Assembly: GCF_028829235.1 (NCBI RefSeq)
Contig: NZ_JAIWJY010000003.1
Location: 310,001 to 374,000, forward strand
Source of the DNA: Tenacibaculum larymnensis
GTDB taxonomy: Bacteria > Bacteroidota > Bacteroidia > Flavobacteriales > Flavobacteriaceae
Length of the DNA stretch: 64,000 nt
Direction of reading: 5' to 3'
The position numbers were made by a program, and so were the translations under genes. Position 1 is the first letter of the stretch. Each line of letters begins with the position of its first letter. Of this stretch, positions 1 to 8,732 are shown piece by piece. Under the pieces are notes generated by a model. It was given only the letters and a program-made list of their open reading frames with translations, made no database searches and was not told the origin of the DNA.

Positions 1-401
1 GAAGCGCTATTTTGTTCAAATAAGTTTTTAAAGCGATTGTAATCTTTTTCAGCACTTGAAAATCCTGCTTTCGCTTTAATAATGTTGGCCTCTACTTGTG
101 CTTTCTTAGCTTGTAAGTCGCTGTTATTTATAGATACTAATAATTGACCTTTGTTTACTTTATCACCAACTTTTACGTGTATGTTGGTTACATAGCCCAT
201 CATTCGAGTACTTAATTCAGTACTGTTGGTAGCTTCCACTTTTCCACTTGCTGTTATAAACGGATTGTTATCATTAGCGGTTACTTTGGCAACTTTTACA
301 TGAACTGCTGGTTTGTTGTTGGTATTGTTTGTTGTTTCTTTTTTACCACAGCTTACTACTAAAAGTGATGCGGCAAGGGCGATTGTATATATAGTTTTCA
401 T
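1..401 (-). CDS. RND efflux periplasmic adaptor subunit (N-terminal part, runs off the window)
   Basis: The protein starts at 401 and reads leftward past position 1, so only about 133 N-terminal residues are visible. It opens with a lipoprotein signal (hydrophobic stretch ending in SLLVVSCGKK, Cys as lipid anchor). A biotinyl-lipoyl-like segment follows (GYVTNIHVKVGDKVNKGQLL), then an alpha-helical hairpin region rich in A, K and Q. This is the layout of membrane-fusion proteins that link an inner-membrane RND pump to a TolC channel. The TolC-family gene lies just upstream on the same strand (its stop is at 409), which supports an efflux operon. The pump gene must lie to the left. Substrate is not predictable. 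Confidence 0.85.
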   Translation of the reverse strand, partial: MKTIYTIALAASLLVVSCGKKETTNNTNNKPAVHVKVAKVTANDNNPFITASGKVEATNSTELSTRMMGYVTNIHVKVGDKVNKGQLLVSINNSDLQAKKAQVEANIIKAKAGFSSAEKDYNRFKNLFEQNSA

Positions 402-408
402 TTGTTGA

Positions 409-1722
409 TTATTCTTTAGTTAAAAAATCTAAGTAAGCTTTGGTATAGTTGTATTGATATACGGTTTGGTAATATTCTAATTGTTTTTGAGCGTATTGTG
501 TTTCAACGGTTAATAAATCGGATGTTTTTTCTAACCCTTCTTTAAATCTGTTTTTTCTGATTCGTAAGGCTTCTTCCGATTGTTGTAAGGCTAACTCGGT
601 TAGTTTTAACTGTTCCTCAGCATCAGTTAACAATCGTTTAGTATTGTTTAACTCTAATTGACTTTTAGATTTGTACTGCTCGTATTCTAATCTTGATTTT
701 TTATACTGAGCTTTGCTTTTCTGTGCTTTTCCGTAACGTTTAGAACCTTTAAAAATGTCCCAAGTTAATTGTGCTCCTACTACATAACCACTTGCATCTG
801 CATTGAAAATTTTATCATCATACAACTCGTAACTACCAAAGGCATTTAAACGAGGAAGAAAATCCATTTTATCAGCTTTGTGCATTTTTTGATAAGCCTC
901 AGAAGCTAATTCCATTGCTTTAATGTCTGAACGATTTTCAGAAATCGTAATGTCAACCAGTTGATTCGTTAAGTGTACTTGCAAACTATCTGAAGGTTCA
1001 TAAATGTTATTTTGTTTTTCATTCATTAAAAAAGACAAGTAGTTAGAAGCATTTAGCACATTGCTTTTTGCTGTTTGTAACTGATTTTTTACTTCGGTAA
1101 CTCGAACTTCAACAGCTAATACATCTGCACGTTGTAAATATCCCTGCTTAAAGCTGTTTTCTGCCATTTGTTGGTTTGCTTCCGCAGCTTTTAAGGCTTT
1201 TTCTAATACTGAAACTCCCTTGTGAGCTAATTGCAATTGCATGTATGTTTTTTCAACTTCTAACAATAAATATTCTTGAGTACGTTGTGTTTGCAAGTTG
1301 GTTGCTTCCATTTTAGTTTTAGCAGCCTTACGTTGGTAAATACCGTCTAAATTCACTAAAGGTTGTTGTACTTCAATTTTAGTAGCGAAGTTTTGTGTTC
1401 GTTTCGGATTGTTTAATAAATCTGGATTAAAATCAGCTTGTGTTAAAATTTCTTGATTCAATTTACTACCAAATGCCATTAGTGGATTCGTAGTTACAAT
1501 TCCTGTATGAGAGGCAGTAATATTTGGTAAGAATACAGCATTGGTTTGCTTATAATCGGCACGTGCTTGCTGATAGTTTTGTTCAGATATTTTTAAAGAG
1601 GTGTTATTTTCCTGAACTCTTTTTAAAACTTCACCTTTTGAAATGGAAATTTTAGTTTGAGATAGGGTAGTAGCAGATATAAAAAGTGCTACCATAAATA
1701 AACTTATATATGTTGTTTTCAT
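409..1722 (-). CDS. TolC family outer membrane efflux protein
   Basis: 437 residues with an N-terminal signal peptide (MKTTYISLFMVALFISATT, cleavage probably near SQT). The body is made of two repeats of long amphipathic helices rich in A, Q, K and E alternating with short beta segments (for example GYVVGAQLTWDIFKG near residue 310), as in OEP/TolC channels. The length is typical. The gene ends 7 bp before the adjacent adaptor gene on the same strand, so the two are almost certainly co-transcribed. It would form the outer-membrane exit duct of the RND pump. Drug, metal or metabolite specificity cannot be told from sequence. Confidence 0.9.
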   Translation of the reverse strand: MKTTYISLFMVALFISATTLSQTKISISKGEVLKRVQENNTSLKISEQNYQQARADYKQTNAVFLPNITASHTGIVTTNPLMAFGSKLNQEILTQADFNPDLLNNPKRTQNFATKIEVQQPLVNLDGIYQRKAAKTKMEATNLQTQRTQEYLLLEVEKTYMQLQLAHKGVSVLEKALKAAEANQQMAENSFKQGYLQRADVLAVEVRVTEVKNQLQTAKSNVLNASNYLSFLMNEKQNNIYEPSDSLQVHLTNQLVDITISENRSDIKAMELASEAYQKMHKADKMDFLPRLNAFGSYELYDDKIFNADASGYVVGAQLTWDIFKGSKRYGKAQKSKAQYKKSRLEYEQYKSKSQLELNNTKRLLTDAEEQLKLTELALQQSEEALRIRKNRFKEGLEKTSDLLTVETQYAQKQLEYYQTVYQYNYTKAYLDFLTKE

Positions 1723-1793
1723 TTTTACTGTTTTGTTATAGCAAAATTAGTGGCATAAAGCATAGTAGTCAGTAACTAATGTTACAATGAAAA

Positions 1794-1822
1794 AACGCCT
1801 AAACAAAAGTCTAGACGTTATT
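1794..1822 (-). terminator. possible imperfect terminator hairpin
   Basis: The arms AACGCCTAAAC and GTCTAGACGTT pair at 9 of 11 positions around a 4-nt A-rich loop, with an A-run on the plus strand (T-run on the minus transcript). It sits just downstream of the minus-strand DUF2202 gene. The imperfect pairing makes this a weak call. Confidence 0.35.
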
Positions 1823-1843
1823 TACTAACAATTAAAAAATCAA

Positions 1844-2371
1844 CTAATACTTGGAAATGTTTCTGTTAAATGCGTTTAAGTGGTTGAATGAAGCGTTTAA
1901 TAAATTGGTATATACATTTATACTGTATTCATCATTGGTGTTCTTAATAGCTAACTGTAGATCTTCAATATCTTTTTCTTCAATTAACTTACCTACTTCA
2001 AGTGCATCTAGTTTAGATTTTTGTCCTTTATTTACTAACTCATCATATAACTTTTGAAGTTCAGAATTTTTAAAAACACCTCTTTCTTTATTTAAGATAA
2101 AGGCAATATTATTGTATTGTAATAAACCTTTCATGGCGTTCATATGTCGTTCTTCACTTTGACTGATGTTTTCAAAAACACGTAGGTTCCATTTTTCATT
2201 AAGGAAGTTATAAACATCAAAAGCTAATTTTTCTTCCTCTAACATAAAAAGCATTTCGTTTTTTTCTTGTTGAGAAAGAGTAAGATCGGTATTGTTTGTA
2301 TTCTGGCAAGAGCTACTAATACTTGAAAAAAGTAATAAGAATAGCAAGCCTATTGTATTTAAAGTTTTCAT
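1844..2371 (-). CDS. DUF2202 ferritin-like lipoprotein
   Basis: The chosen start at 2371 gives a lipoprotein signal (MKTLNTIGLLFLLLFSS then a Cys at SSSC). An upstream in-frame ATG at 2428 would put 19 extra residues before the signal and is unlikely. The mature part carries the DUF2202 pattern: LEEEKLAFDVY near the start and FENISQSEERHM shortly after. Their Glu and His residues resemble the metal ligands of ferritin-like four-helix bundles. The biochemical role of the family is not established. It is monocistronic as far as can be seen and is separated from the neighbouring cydB gene by about 120 bp. Confidence 0.8.
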   Translation of the reverse strand: MKTLNTIGLLFLLLFSSISSSCQNTNNTDLTLSQQEKNEMLFMLEEEKLAFDVYNFLNEKWNLRVFENISQSEERHMNAMKGLLQYNNIAFILNKERGVFKNSELQKLYDELVNKGQKSKLDALEVGKLIEEKDIEDLQLAIKNTNDEYSINVYTNLLNASFNHLNAFNRNISKY

Positions 2372-2493
2372 AATAACAGCTTTTAAATTATGTACTAATT
2401 TAAATATTGTGTAGGCTGTAGTCTGCAACTTTAGTTACATAGGAGTAAGGTTTTAATAGAATGTTTTTTATTTAGCTAAGTAAAAGAACTAGA

Positions 2494-3570
2494 CTAATGT
2501 TCGCCATAGTCTACATCATCCATTTTTCCTTTAAAAACTTTATACTGAATAACAAAATAAACAACTACTAGTATCGCAGCTATAAAAAACCAATTTATAC
2601 CAACAGATAAACCGTATTCGTCAGCAGCTACATTGTAAATTGTTAAATCAGGATTTATATTATTAGTTGAAGGTAAAACTTTAGGGAAAATTGAAGCGAC
2701 TGTAGTTGCCAAGCCTCCTAATAAAAACAACGAAGAATATAAAAAACCAGTGATGTGCTTTGTATATTTTTTTACATTGAATAAACCAAACAAGCCTACA
2801 AACGTTAGTAAAGGAAATATCCAAAGGAAAGGATGTTCTATAAAATTATGAAATGGTTTGGGTTCTATAATATGCCAAGCGAATAATGAAATAATTACTA
2901 AGCCTAATAAAACAAAAGAAAGAGTAAAAACAACTTTTTTTAATTGGTTATTAATACTAGCATTGGTTTTGAAAATTACCCAATTGGCACCATGAATTGT
3001 TAGTGATACTACTGCAATAATTCCTAGAAGTAAAGTAAACCAATCAATAACACCAAGTGTTTCAGAATGAGGAGAGAATTCCGAATTCCATAAAGGAAGG
3101 AAAAAATAATGTGCCTCATGAGTAGAAACACCATCTATCACATTTCCTAGATTAACACCACGCACAACATTTCCTAATGCAACTCCAAAAAATAAGGCAA
3201 GAAGTAAACTGGCAATTCCAAAAGCTTTATCCCAAATACTTTCCCATATTTTATTATGTATTTGTCCGCGAAGCTCTAAACCAATAGCTCTAAAAATTAG
3301 CAACCATAAAACCATCATTAAAGGGAGGTAAAAACCACTAAATGATGAAGCGTATAAAGTAGGGAAAGCAAAAAATAAAACACCACCAGCAGCAATCAAC
3401 CATACTTCGTTTGCATCCCAAAATGGACCTATTGCTTTTATAACCTTTTTTTTGTCTTCTTCTTTTTTAGCAAAGAATAAATGAATAATTCCTGCGCCAA
3501 AATCATAACCATCTAAAATAACATAAATGGCTAACATTGTAACTAATACTACATACCAAAATAGTTCCAT
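2494..3570 (-). CDS. cydB: cytochrome bd ubiquinol/menaquinol oxidase subunit II
   Basis: A 358-residue polytopic membrane protein opening with VVLVTMLAIYVILDGYDFGAG, the conserved CydB N-terminus (YxxLDGYDxG). About eight or nine hydrophobic helices follow, with FWDANEVWLIAAGG near residue 50, another family hallmark. It pairs with CydA to make the high-affinity terminal oxidase, which takes electrons from quinol and reduces O2 at low oxygen. Its start lies 3 bp beyond the cydA stop, so the two are translated from one transcript. Confidence 0.95.
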   Translation of the reverse strand: MELFWYVVLVTMLAIYVILDGYDFGAGIIHLFFAKKEEDKKKVIKAIGPFWDANEVWLIAAGGVLFFAFPTLYASSFSGFYLPLMMVLWLLIFRAIGLELRGQIHNKIWESIWDKAFGIASLLLALFFGVALGNVVRGVNLGNVIDGVSTHEAHYFFLPLWNSEFSPHSETLGVIDWFTLLLGIIAVVSLTIHGANWVIFKTNASINNQLKKVVFTLSFVLLGLVIISLFAWHIIEPKPFHNFIEHPFLWIFPLLTFVGLFGLFNVKKYTKHITGFLYSSLFLLGGLATTVASIFPKVLPSTNNINPDLTIYNVAADEYGLSVGINWFFIAAILVVVYFVIQYKVFKGKMDDVDYGEH

Positions 3571-3573
3571 AAC

Positions 3574-4902
3574 TTAACGTGTTGTTTGAGGTCCTTTGTT
3601 AATGATTTTTCCAACTAAAATTAAAAATAACATTCCTAATAGTAGGTATAATCCGATAAATCCTAAAAGAGTAAATAAAGTGTTTCCTGATGATACTGTA
3701 GGAGATGCTCCAGCAGATGTTCGTAATAAGTTATAAACTAACCAAGGTTGACGACCTAGTTCAGCAGTATACCAACCAGTGGTGTTAGCAATATAAGGAA
3801 ATGGAATAATGAAGAGTAATGACCATAAAATCCACTTTGTATCATATAACTTTTTTCTAAATAATTGAACAATGCTAGCTAACATTAAAGCAATAAAAAT
3901 AGTTCCTAACCCCACCATTATATGATATGCATAATATAAACCAGGTATGTTTGTTGGGTAGTTTTTTTCATCAAACTCATTTAGCCCTTTAATTTCTGCA
4001 TTCCATTCTTGATAGGTTAAAAAGCTTAAGATGTTAGGAACAGCAATTTTATTGTCTAATTTTTTCTCTAGTATATTTGGTTGTCCAATTAATACTATTT
4101 CAGAACCTCCTTTTTCTGTTTCAAATATCCCCTCCATAGCGGCAAAGGTTATAGGTTGATATTTTACTACATTTTTAGCGGCTAAATCACCTGTAGGAAA
4201 AGCAACTAAAATAGATGCTACAACTCCGAAAATAACTCCAGTTTTTAAAAATAATTTACCAAATTCTAAGTGTTTCTTGTTTAAAAGATAAAGAGCTCCA
4301 ATACCAGCAACTACAAAAGAACTGGTAACTAAGGAGGCTGCTTGATTGTGTAAATAAGAAGGCCATAACCATGGGTTTGAGAATAAAGCTGAAAAGTTAT
4401 TTAGTACAAACTTACCGTTGGCTAGTATTTCATACCCTACAGGATTTTGCATCCAAGAATGTGTAGCAATGATTAAAAAACCACTTGCCCAAGAACCTAA
4501 AAAGACAAGGAATCCAGTTAAAAAATGAAGTTTATGTCCTAGCTTTTTTTCACCAAATAAAAACAATCCTAAAAAGGAAGATTCTAGGAAGAAAGAAAAC
4601 ATTCCTTCCATAGCTAATGTTTGACCTATGATACCACCAGTAAGCTCGGAGAACTTAGCCCAGTTAGTTCCGAATTGAAACTCCATAGGAATCCCAGTAA
4701 CTACTCCCATGGCAAAGTTTAAAGCAAAGATTTTCATCCAAAACTTAGCAGCGTCGTTATATTTTTCAATTTTAGTTCTTAAAAATTTCCATTTAAAGAA
4801 GACTATCATTAGTGATAGCCCCATTGTTAATTGTGGAAATAAGTAGTGAAAAGTAATAGTGAAAGCAAACTGCATTCTATCATAAAAGAGCATGTCTTCC
4901 AT
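3574..4902 (-). CDS. cydA: cytochrome bd oxidase subunit I (short Q-loop type)
   Basis: 442 residues. The start MEDMLFYDRMQFAFTITFHYLFP places Arg9 and His19 where CydA has its invariant residues (His19 is a heme ligand). The later GWYTAELGRQPW motif is the CydA signature around the periplasmic face. The protein is about 80 residues shorter than E. coli CydA, which agrees with the short quinol-binding loop seen in CioA-like and Bacteroidota enzymes. It lies downstream of the thioredoxin and cytochrome c genes and upstream of cydB, all on the minus strand. The quinone is presumably menaquinone, since menG is in the same window. Confidence 0.95.
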   Translation of the reverse strand: MEDMLFYDRMQFAFTITFHYLFPQLTMGLSLMIVFFKWKFLRTKIEKYNDAAKFWMKIFALNFAMGVVTGIPMEFQFGTNWAKFSELTGGIIGQTLAMEGMFSFFLESSFLGLFLFGEKKLGHKLHFLTGFLVFLGSWASGFLIIATHSWMQNPVGYEILANGKFVLNNFSALFSNPWLWPSYLHNQAASLVTSSFVVAGIGALYLLNKKHLEFGKLFLKTGVIFGVVASILVAFPTGDLAAKNVVKYQPITFAAMEGIFETEKGGSEIVLIGQPNILEKKLDNKIAVPNILSFLTYQEWNAEIKGLNEFDEKNYPTNIPGLYYAYHIMVGLGTIFIALMLASIVQLFRKKLYDTKWILWSLLFIIPFPYIANTTGWYTAELGRQPWLVYNLLRTSAGASPTVSSGNTLFTLLGFIGLYLLLGMLFLILVGKIINKGPQTTR

Positions 4903-4978
4903 ACCGAAGATTGTTTATGAGGTTATTAAATAAGAACGTTTTTTTTAGTAGCAATAAAGAGGAATAAAAATAATGATA

Positions 4979-5278
4979 TTATTTCACATGGCTATTAATA
5001 ATACTAATCAAATCGTTCTTATATAACATTCCTGATTGTCTCCATAATAGTTTGCCTTCTTTAAAAAGCATAAAGGTAGGAACACCCCTAATTTGGTAGG
5101 TATTGGCTATTTGTTGATTTTTATCAATGTCTATTTTTAAAATAATAACACTTTCTCCTAAATCTTCTTTTACTTCTTTTAATATAGGAGCCATCATTTT
5201 ACATGGACCACACCATTCAGCAAAGAAATCAACCAAAACAGGTTTGTCTCCTTTAATTATTTCAGAAAATTTTCCCAT
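4979..5278 (-). CDS. thioredoxin
   Basis: A 99-residue single-domain thioredoxin without a signal peptide. The active site WCGPC is at residues 22-26 and the cis-proline motif RGVPTF comes later. It should be a cytoplasmic dithiol-disulfide reductase. The gene sits between a cytochrome c lipoprotein gene (4-bp gap) and cydA, so it is probably expressed with the bd oxidase. The link to the oxidase is positional only. Confidence 0.93.
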   Translation of the reverse strand: MGKFSEIIKGDKPVLVDFFAEWCGPCKMMAPILKEVKEDLGESVIILKIDIDKNQQIANTYQIRGVPTFMLFKEGKLLWRQSGMLYKNDLISIINSHVK

Positions 5279-5282
5279 AATT

Positions 5283-6266
5283 TTAATTTTTAAATGTTAT
5301 GCTCCAAATTCCTCGTACCTGATTTACATCATAACCTTGAGCTTTATCGGTAGGGTATAGGAGAGCTAATTCTTTTAAAGTTTCAGGTTTTATTTGTGTG
5401 TTAGGGGTTCCATGACATTGTAGGCACATACTATTTGTTATAATTGGATAATAGAATTTGGTTTTGTTACCTACTTGTTTTGTAACAGGTTTAATTTCCT
5501 CTTTGTTACTTACAACTCTTTTGTATCCTTCAATAATATTTAATTCTTCAGTGTTTGCAGTGTTGTTGAGGTTTCTTGGTTTGTCTGAAACTCTTTTAAT
5601 GGAAGCATTAAATTTTGTAGCCATACTATCGGTTAGCTTGTAGGCTTTTTCGTTACAAAATTGTAAAGCATGTAAAGTTCCTTTCTTTTGAATAGCTCCC
5701 ATTAAGTTTTTACCTAATGTTTTTTTTGTTTCCATAGCATATGTTAATCCAATTTCTTCAGGAGTTTTTTTAGTGTTTTTTTGACTTATCTTTTTTCCTG
5801 AATTGATATAACTTTTTCCTTGTTTAGATTCCCAATGCTCTTTAAACCAACTAGGTTCTTCAATTTTATAGTTATATAGGTAATTTGCTATCTTCTTAAG
5901 ATCTTCTTCTTCAAATTTTTGATAAGGCATCACTCCAAATCGTTTTACAGCTCCTCTCATCACTGCTTTTTCTTTCGTAGGGTTTAATACAAAATTGAGA
6001 AAGTTATTAGTGAACTCTTCTTCTGAAGTATTTTCACCAATATAATGAGCTTTAATAGCGATCATTGGTGGAGCAACCCTTTCGTCATGTGGTGTAGTGG
6101 CATTATGACAAACAAAACATTTTGTTTCAAGCAGCTTTTTTCCAGGAGGAATATTAGCTTCTTCTGTTACAATATTTTGGGAGTTTTTCTTAGAGTAATC
6201 ACTTTTTTTAGCTTGATTACAGCTAACAATAGATAAAATAGTAAGTAAAGCTATTAATTTTTTCAT
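5283..6266 (-). CDS. c-type cytochrome lipoprotein with DUF3365/Tll0287-like domain
   Basis: 327 residues with a lipoprotein signal ([16 protein letters not shown], Cys16). The first half is a monoheme cytochrome c domain with the heme site CFVCH at residues 50-54 and a Met in GVMPYQ as a likely axial ligand. The second half (about 165-327) resembles the Tll0287-like/DUF3365 heme-sensor fold and has a second CxxCH site, CLQCH at 281-285, plus a C-terminal VRGIWSI. It should therefore be a diheme periplasmic protein held at a membrane. It could pass electrons or sense redox state. It lies between the Crp-like regulator and the thioredoxin-cydAB genes. Confidence 0.82.
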   Translation of the reverse strand: MKKLIALLTILSIVSCNQAKKSDYSKKNSQNIVTEEANIPPGKKLLETKCFVCHNATTPHDERVAPPMIAIKAHYIGENTSEEEFTNNFLNFVLNPTKEKAVMRGAVKRFGVMPYQKFEEEDLKKIANYLYNYKIEEPSWFKEHWESKQGKSYINSGKKISQKNTKKTPEEIGLTYAMETKKTLGKNLMGAIQKKGTLHALQFCNEKAYKLTDSMATKFNASIKRVSDKPRNLNNTANTEELNIIEGYKRVVSNKEEIKPVTKQVGNKTKFYYPIITNSMCLQCHGTPNTQIKPETLKELALLYPTDKAQGYDVNQVRGIWSITFKN

Positions 6267-6331
6267 CGTTCTAAAATTTACTATAAAGGTAGAACGATTC
6301 TCTTGTAAAAAATGTAACTTAAGTTACAAGG

Positions 6332-6964
6332 TTAAAGTTCTAACACTTTAATCTGATTTCTATTTAGTTCTATTTTATCTTTTTTTTCTAAAGCTTTTAA
6401 AAGTCTTGAAATAACTACTCTTGAAGTATGTAAGTCATTAGCTATTTGTTGGTGTGTTACGCTAATTGTTTCGTTTTGGTTTACTAAAGCTTTGTCTTTT
6501 AGATATTTTAATAAACGCTGATCCATATTTAAAAAAGCAATAGTGTCAATAGCATCAATAAACTCTTGTAATCTACTATGGTAGCTATGTAAAATAAATT
6601 CTTGCCAGCTTTTATACTTGCTAAGCCATTCACTCATTTTTTGTTTAGGAATCATCAATAGCTTTACATCGGTTTCAGCCACAGCTTTGATTTTACTTTT
6701 AGTTTGTCCCATACAGCACGAAAGGGTCATGGCGCAAGTATCTCCCTTTTCTATGTAGTATAAAACTAAGTCGTCTCCTTCTTTATCCTCACGTAAAATT
6801 TTTATGGCGCCGCTTAATAACAGAGGGATAGAAGTAATATAACTGCCAATATCAATAATAACTTCATTAGCTTTTACTTCTTTAGCTATAGCAACATCAG
6901 CTATTTCTTTTAATAATGCTTCCTCAAATAAATAACCGTAGTATTTCTGTAAATCTTCTATCAA
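6332..6964 (-). CDS. Crp/Fnr family transcriptional regulator
   Basis: 210 residues: an N-terminal cyclic-nucleotide-binding-like beta barrel (about 20-120) and a C-terminal winged helix with the recognition segment VTHQQIANDLHTSRVVISRL. There is no Fnr-type N-terminal Cys cluster. A CCM pair near residue 83 is the only Cys-rich spot, so an Fe-S Fnr mechanism is unlikely. It is the first gene of the minus-strand group leading to the bd oxidase genes and could control them in response to oxygen or redox. That role is inferred from position. Confidence 0.88.
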   Translation of the reverse strand: MIEDLQKYYGYLFEEALLKEIADVAIAKEVKANEVIIDIGSYITSIPLLLSGAIKILREDKEGDDLVLYYIEKGDTCAMTLSCCMGQTKSKIKAVAETDVKLLMIPKQKMSEWLSKYKSWQEFILHSYHSRLQEFIDAIDTIAFLNMDQRLLKYLKDKALVNQNETISVTHQQIANDLHTSRVVISRLLKALEKKDKIELNRNQIKVLEL

Positions 6965-7106
6965 GATAAAATGTTTTTGTAAAAATAGTTAAATAATTAC
7001 ATTTTAGATAGAAATAAAATAGATGATAATCTATGATTTTAATCAGGTTTATACTTGTTTTTATTACTGAAATTTGAAGTAAATAATAACACAAAACCTT
7101 ACAAAA

Positions 7107-7526
7107 ATGAAAAAAAGAACACCAGTTTCAGTTATAATGACTAAAGATGTAATTACATTAAGTAGTACTGATGATTTAATGACGGCAGAGAAAATATTTA
7201 AAAAAGAACATATACGACACATTCCAGTAGTTAGTGGAAATGAAATAAAAGGAATGTTAAGTTATACAGATTTATTACGAATAAGTTTTGCAGATGCAGT
7301 TGATGAAAATGAAACCGACGTTGATACTGTGGTGTATAATATGTTTACAATAGACCAAGTGATGGCAAAAAACTTAGAAACTGTAAACTCTAGTACTACA
7401 ATTAAAGAAGTTGCAGAAATCCTAGCAAAAAAGGAGTTTCATGCTTTGCCAGTTGTTGATAATAATGAATTAGTAGGGATTGTAACTACCACTGATTTAA
7501 TTTATTACCTATTAGAGCAATTTTAG
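7107..7526 (+). CDS. tandem CBS domain protein
   Basis: 139 residues made almost wholly of two CBS domains: VSVIMTKDVITLSSTDDLMTA through the IPVVSGNEIKGMLSYTDLL strand-helix unit, then IDQVMAKNLETVNSSTTI through ALPVVDNNELVGIVTTTDL. Such stand-alone pairs (Bateman modules) bind adenine nucleotides and often regulate partner enzymes or transporters. It is transcribed away from the Crp-like gene and ends before a clear terminator at 7572-7600. Its partner is unknown. Confidence 0.9.
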   Translation: MKKRTPVSVIMTKDVITLSSTDDLMTAEKIFKKEHIRHIPVVSGNEIKGMLSYTDLLRISFADAVDENETDVDTVVYNMFTIDQVMAKNLETVNSSTTIKEVAEILAKKEFHALPVVDNNELVGIVTTTDLIYYLLEQF

Positions 7527-7571
7527 TCCTTTCTTTAATATAAGTGGATATGAAAAGTTGAAATTTATGGT

Positions 7572-7600
7572 AAAACCATACTTTTATTATGGTTTTTTTT
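7572..7600 (+). terminator. rho-independent terminator of the CBS gene
   Basis: Arms AAAACCATA and TATGGTTTT with a short T-rich loop, followed by an 8-T run, about 45 bp past the CBS-domain stop codon. Confidence 0.8.
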
Positions 7601-7631
7601 GAGTTAAATTGTTTTGTAGAATTTATTTTTG
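7598..7631 (+). promoter_or_regulatory. candidate Bacteroidota promoter for the leader-peptide gene
   Basis: TTTG at 7598-7601 and TATTTTTG at 7624-7631 (consensus TAnnTTTG) are spaced by 22 bp. This places a transcription start about 15 bp before the ATG at 7653. It directly follows the terminator of the upstream gene, so the small gene is probably an independent unit. Confidence 0.5.
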
Positions 7632-7652
7632 AGAAACTCAAAATACTTTATC

Positions 7653-7805
7653 ATGTTAAAAAACATTTCAAATTTAGGTTCGGTTTTGAATAAGTCAGAA
7701 CAAAAATCAATTAATGGAGGATGGATTTACGTTTTGTGTCATAACTGTGAACCACTTCCTCGAGGCTATGTTTGTATGAATGATGTTATTTGTAGTGGAG
7801 AATAA
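7653..7805 (+). CDS. double-glycine leader peptide precursor (bacteriocin-like)
   Basis: A 50-residue gene. Residues 1-23 match the Bacteroidota secretion leader pattern, with a hydrophobic/charged helix and the ending LNKSEQKSINGG, which is a typical double-glycine cleavage site. The predicted mature peptide is residues 24-50: 27 residues with four cysteines (29, 32, 41, 47), enough for two disulfides. Peptides of this sort are usually exported by peptidase-containing ABC transporters (PCAT), none of which is in this window. It has its own candidate promoter and is followed by a terminator hairpin. Antibacterial or signalling function is inferred from the leader alone. Confidence 0.65.
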   Translation: MLKNISNLGSVLNKSEQKSINGGWIYVLCHNCEPLPRGYVCMNDVICSGE

Positions 7806-7887
7806 GTTAATCCTAAACAAGATTACATTAATATTTACTATTCATATTTAGTAACCCTTTTAAGGGATTATAGGGCTGTTAAACTAG

Positions 7888-7919
7888 AAGCGTATTTAGA
7901 AATTTTTCTAAATACGCTT
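7888..7919. terminator. bidirectional terminator hairpin
   Basis: A near-perfect inverted repeat (AAGCGTATTTAGAAA with its complement) lies between the plus-strand leader-peptide gene and the end of minus-strand rpe. It can serve both. Confidence 0.75.
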
Positions 7920-7925
7920 TGACTT

Positions 7926-8582
7926 TTAGTTTATAATAGTTTTTAAATTCTCAATTGTTTCTGTAGGATTATCGCTTTTGAAAACAAAACTACCAGCAAC
8001 CAACACATTAGCGCCAACTTCTACAAGTTTATTAGCGTTTTGGTCAGTTACACCTCCGTCAATTTCAATTAAAGTTGAAGCTTCACTAAATTCAATCAAG
8101 TTTTTTAACTGTTGAATTTTTTTGTATGTATTTTCAATGAATGATTGCCCTCCAAATCCAGGATTTACACTCATAATACAAACTAAATCTAAATCTTTAA
8201 TAATATCTTCTAAAACGGCTATAGGTGTATGCGGATTTAAAGCAACACCAGCTTTCATACCAGCAGCTTTTATTGCCTGTACAGTTCTATGTAAATGTGT
8301 ACAAGCTTCATAATGTACGGTTAAAATATCGGTGCCTAAATCAGCAAAAGTTTGAATGTAACGATCAGGATCTACAATCATTAAGTGTACATCAATAGTT
8401 TTATTAGCGTGTTTTGAAATTGATTTTAAAACAGGCATTCCAAAAGAAATATTTGGTACAAAAACACCGTCCATAATGTCAATATGAAACCAATCTGCTT
8501 TACTATTATTAACCATTTCAACATCATGTTGTAGGTTACCAAAATCAGCCGCTAAAATTGATGGGGCTACAAGTTTTTCCAT
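7926..8582 (-). CDS. rpe: ribulose-phosphate 3-epimerase
   Basis: 218 residues from the start MEKLVAPSILAADFG at 8582. A longer in-frame reading to 8663 would run through the rpoD terminator hairpin and is rejected. It is a TIM barrel with the metal-ligand motifs HIDIMDGVFVPN, DVHLMI, MSVNPGFGGQSFI and EIDGGV, all present and in order. It interconverts ribulose-5-phosphate and xylulose-5-phosphate in the pentose phosphate pathway. It lies immediately downstream of rpoD on the same strand but behind a strong terminator. Confidence 0.95.
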   Translation of the reverse strand: MEKLVAPSILAADFGNLQHDVEMVNNSKADWFHIDIMDGVFVPNISFGMPVLKSISKHANKTIDVHLMIVDPDRYIQTFADLGTDILTVHYEACTHLHRTVQAIKAAGMKAGVALNPHTPIAVLEDIIKDLDLVCIMSVNPGFGGQSFIENTYKKIQQLKNLIEFSEASTLIEIDGGVTDQNANKLVEVGANVLVAGSFVFKSDNPTETIENLKTIIN

Positions 8583-8652
8583 TAATATATAAGTTGTTGC
8601 GTTGTTATTAATTGCAAATATAGTTAAAACTAAGAGCATAAAAACCAAAAAG

Positions 8653-8676
8653 AAAGCTCTCAAATTTGAGAGCTTT
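8653..8676 (-). terminator. rho-independent terminator of rpoD
   Basis: A perfect 12-bp palindromic stem (AAAGCTCTCAAA and its complement) is followed on the minus transcript by a T-rich run. It lies between rpoD and rpe. Confidence 0.85.
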
Positions 8677-8732
8677 CATTCATTAATCAAAAAACGAATA
8701 GTTACGATAACTATTTGTTGTTGTTTATATTA

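Noticed and set aside
8583..8663. N-terminal extension of Rpe
   Set aside because: It would overlap the rpoD terminator and adds a hydrophobic segment not found in a cytoplasmic epimerase.
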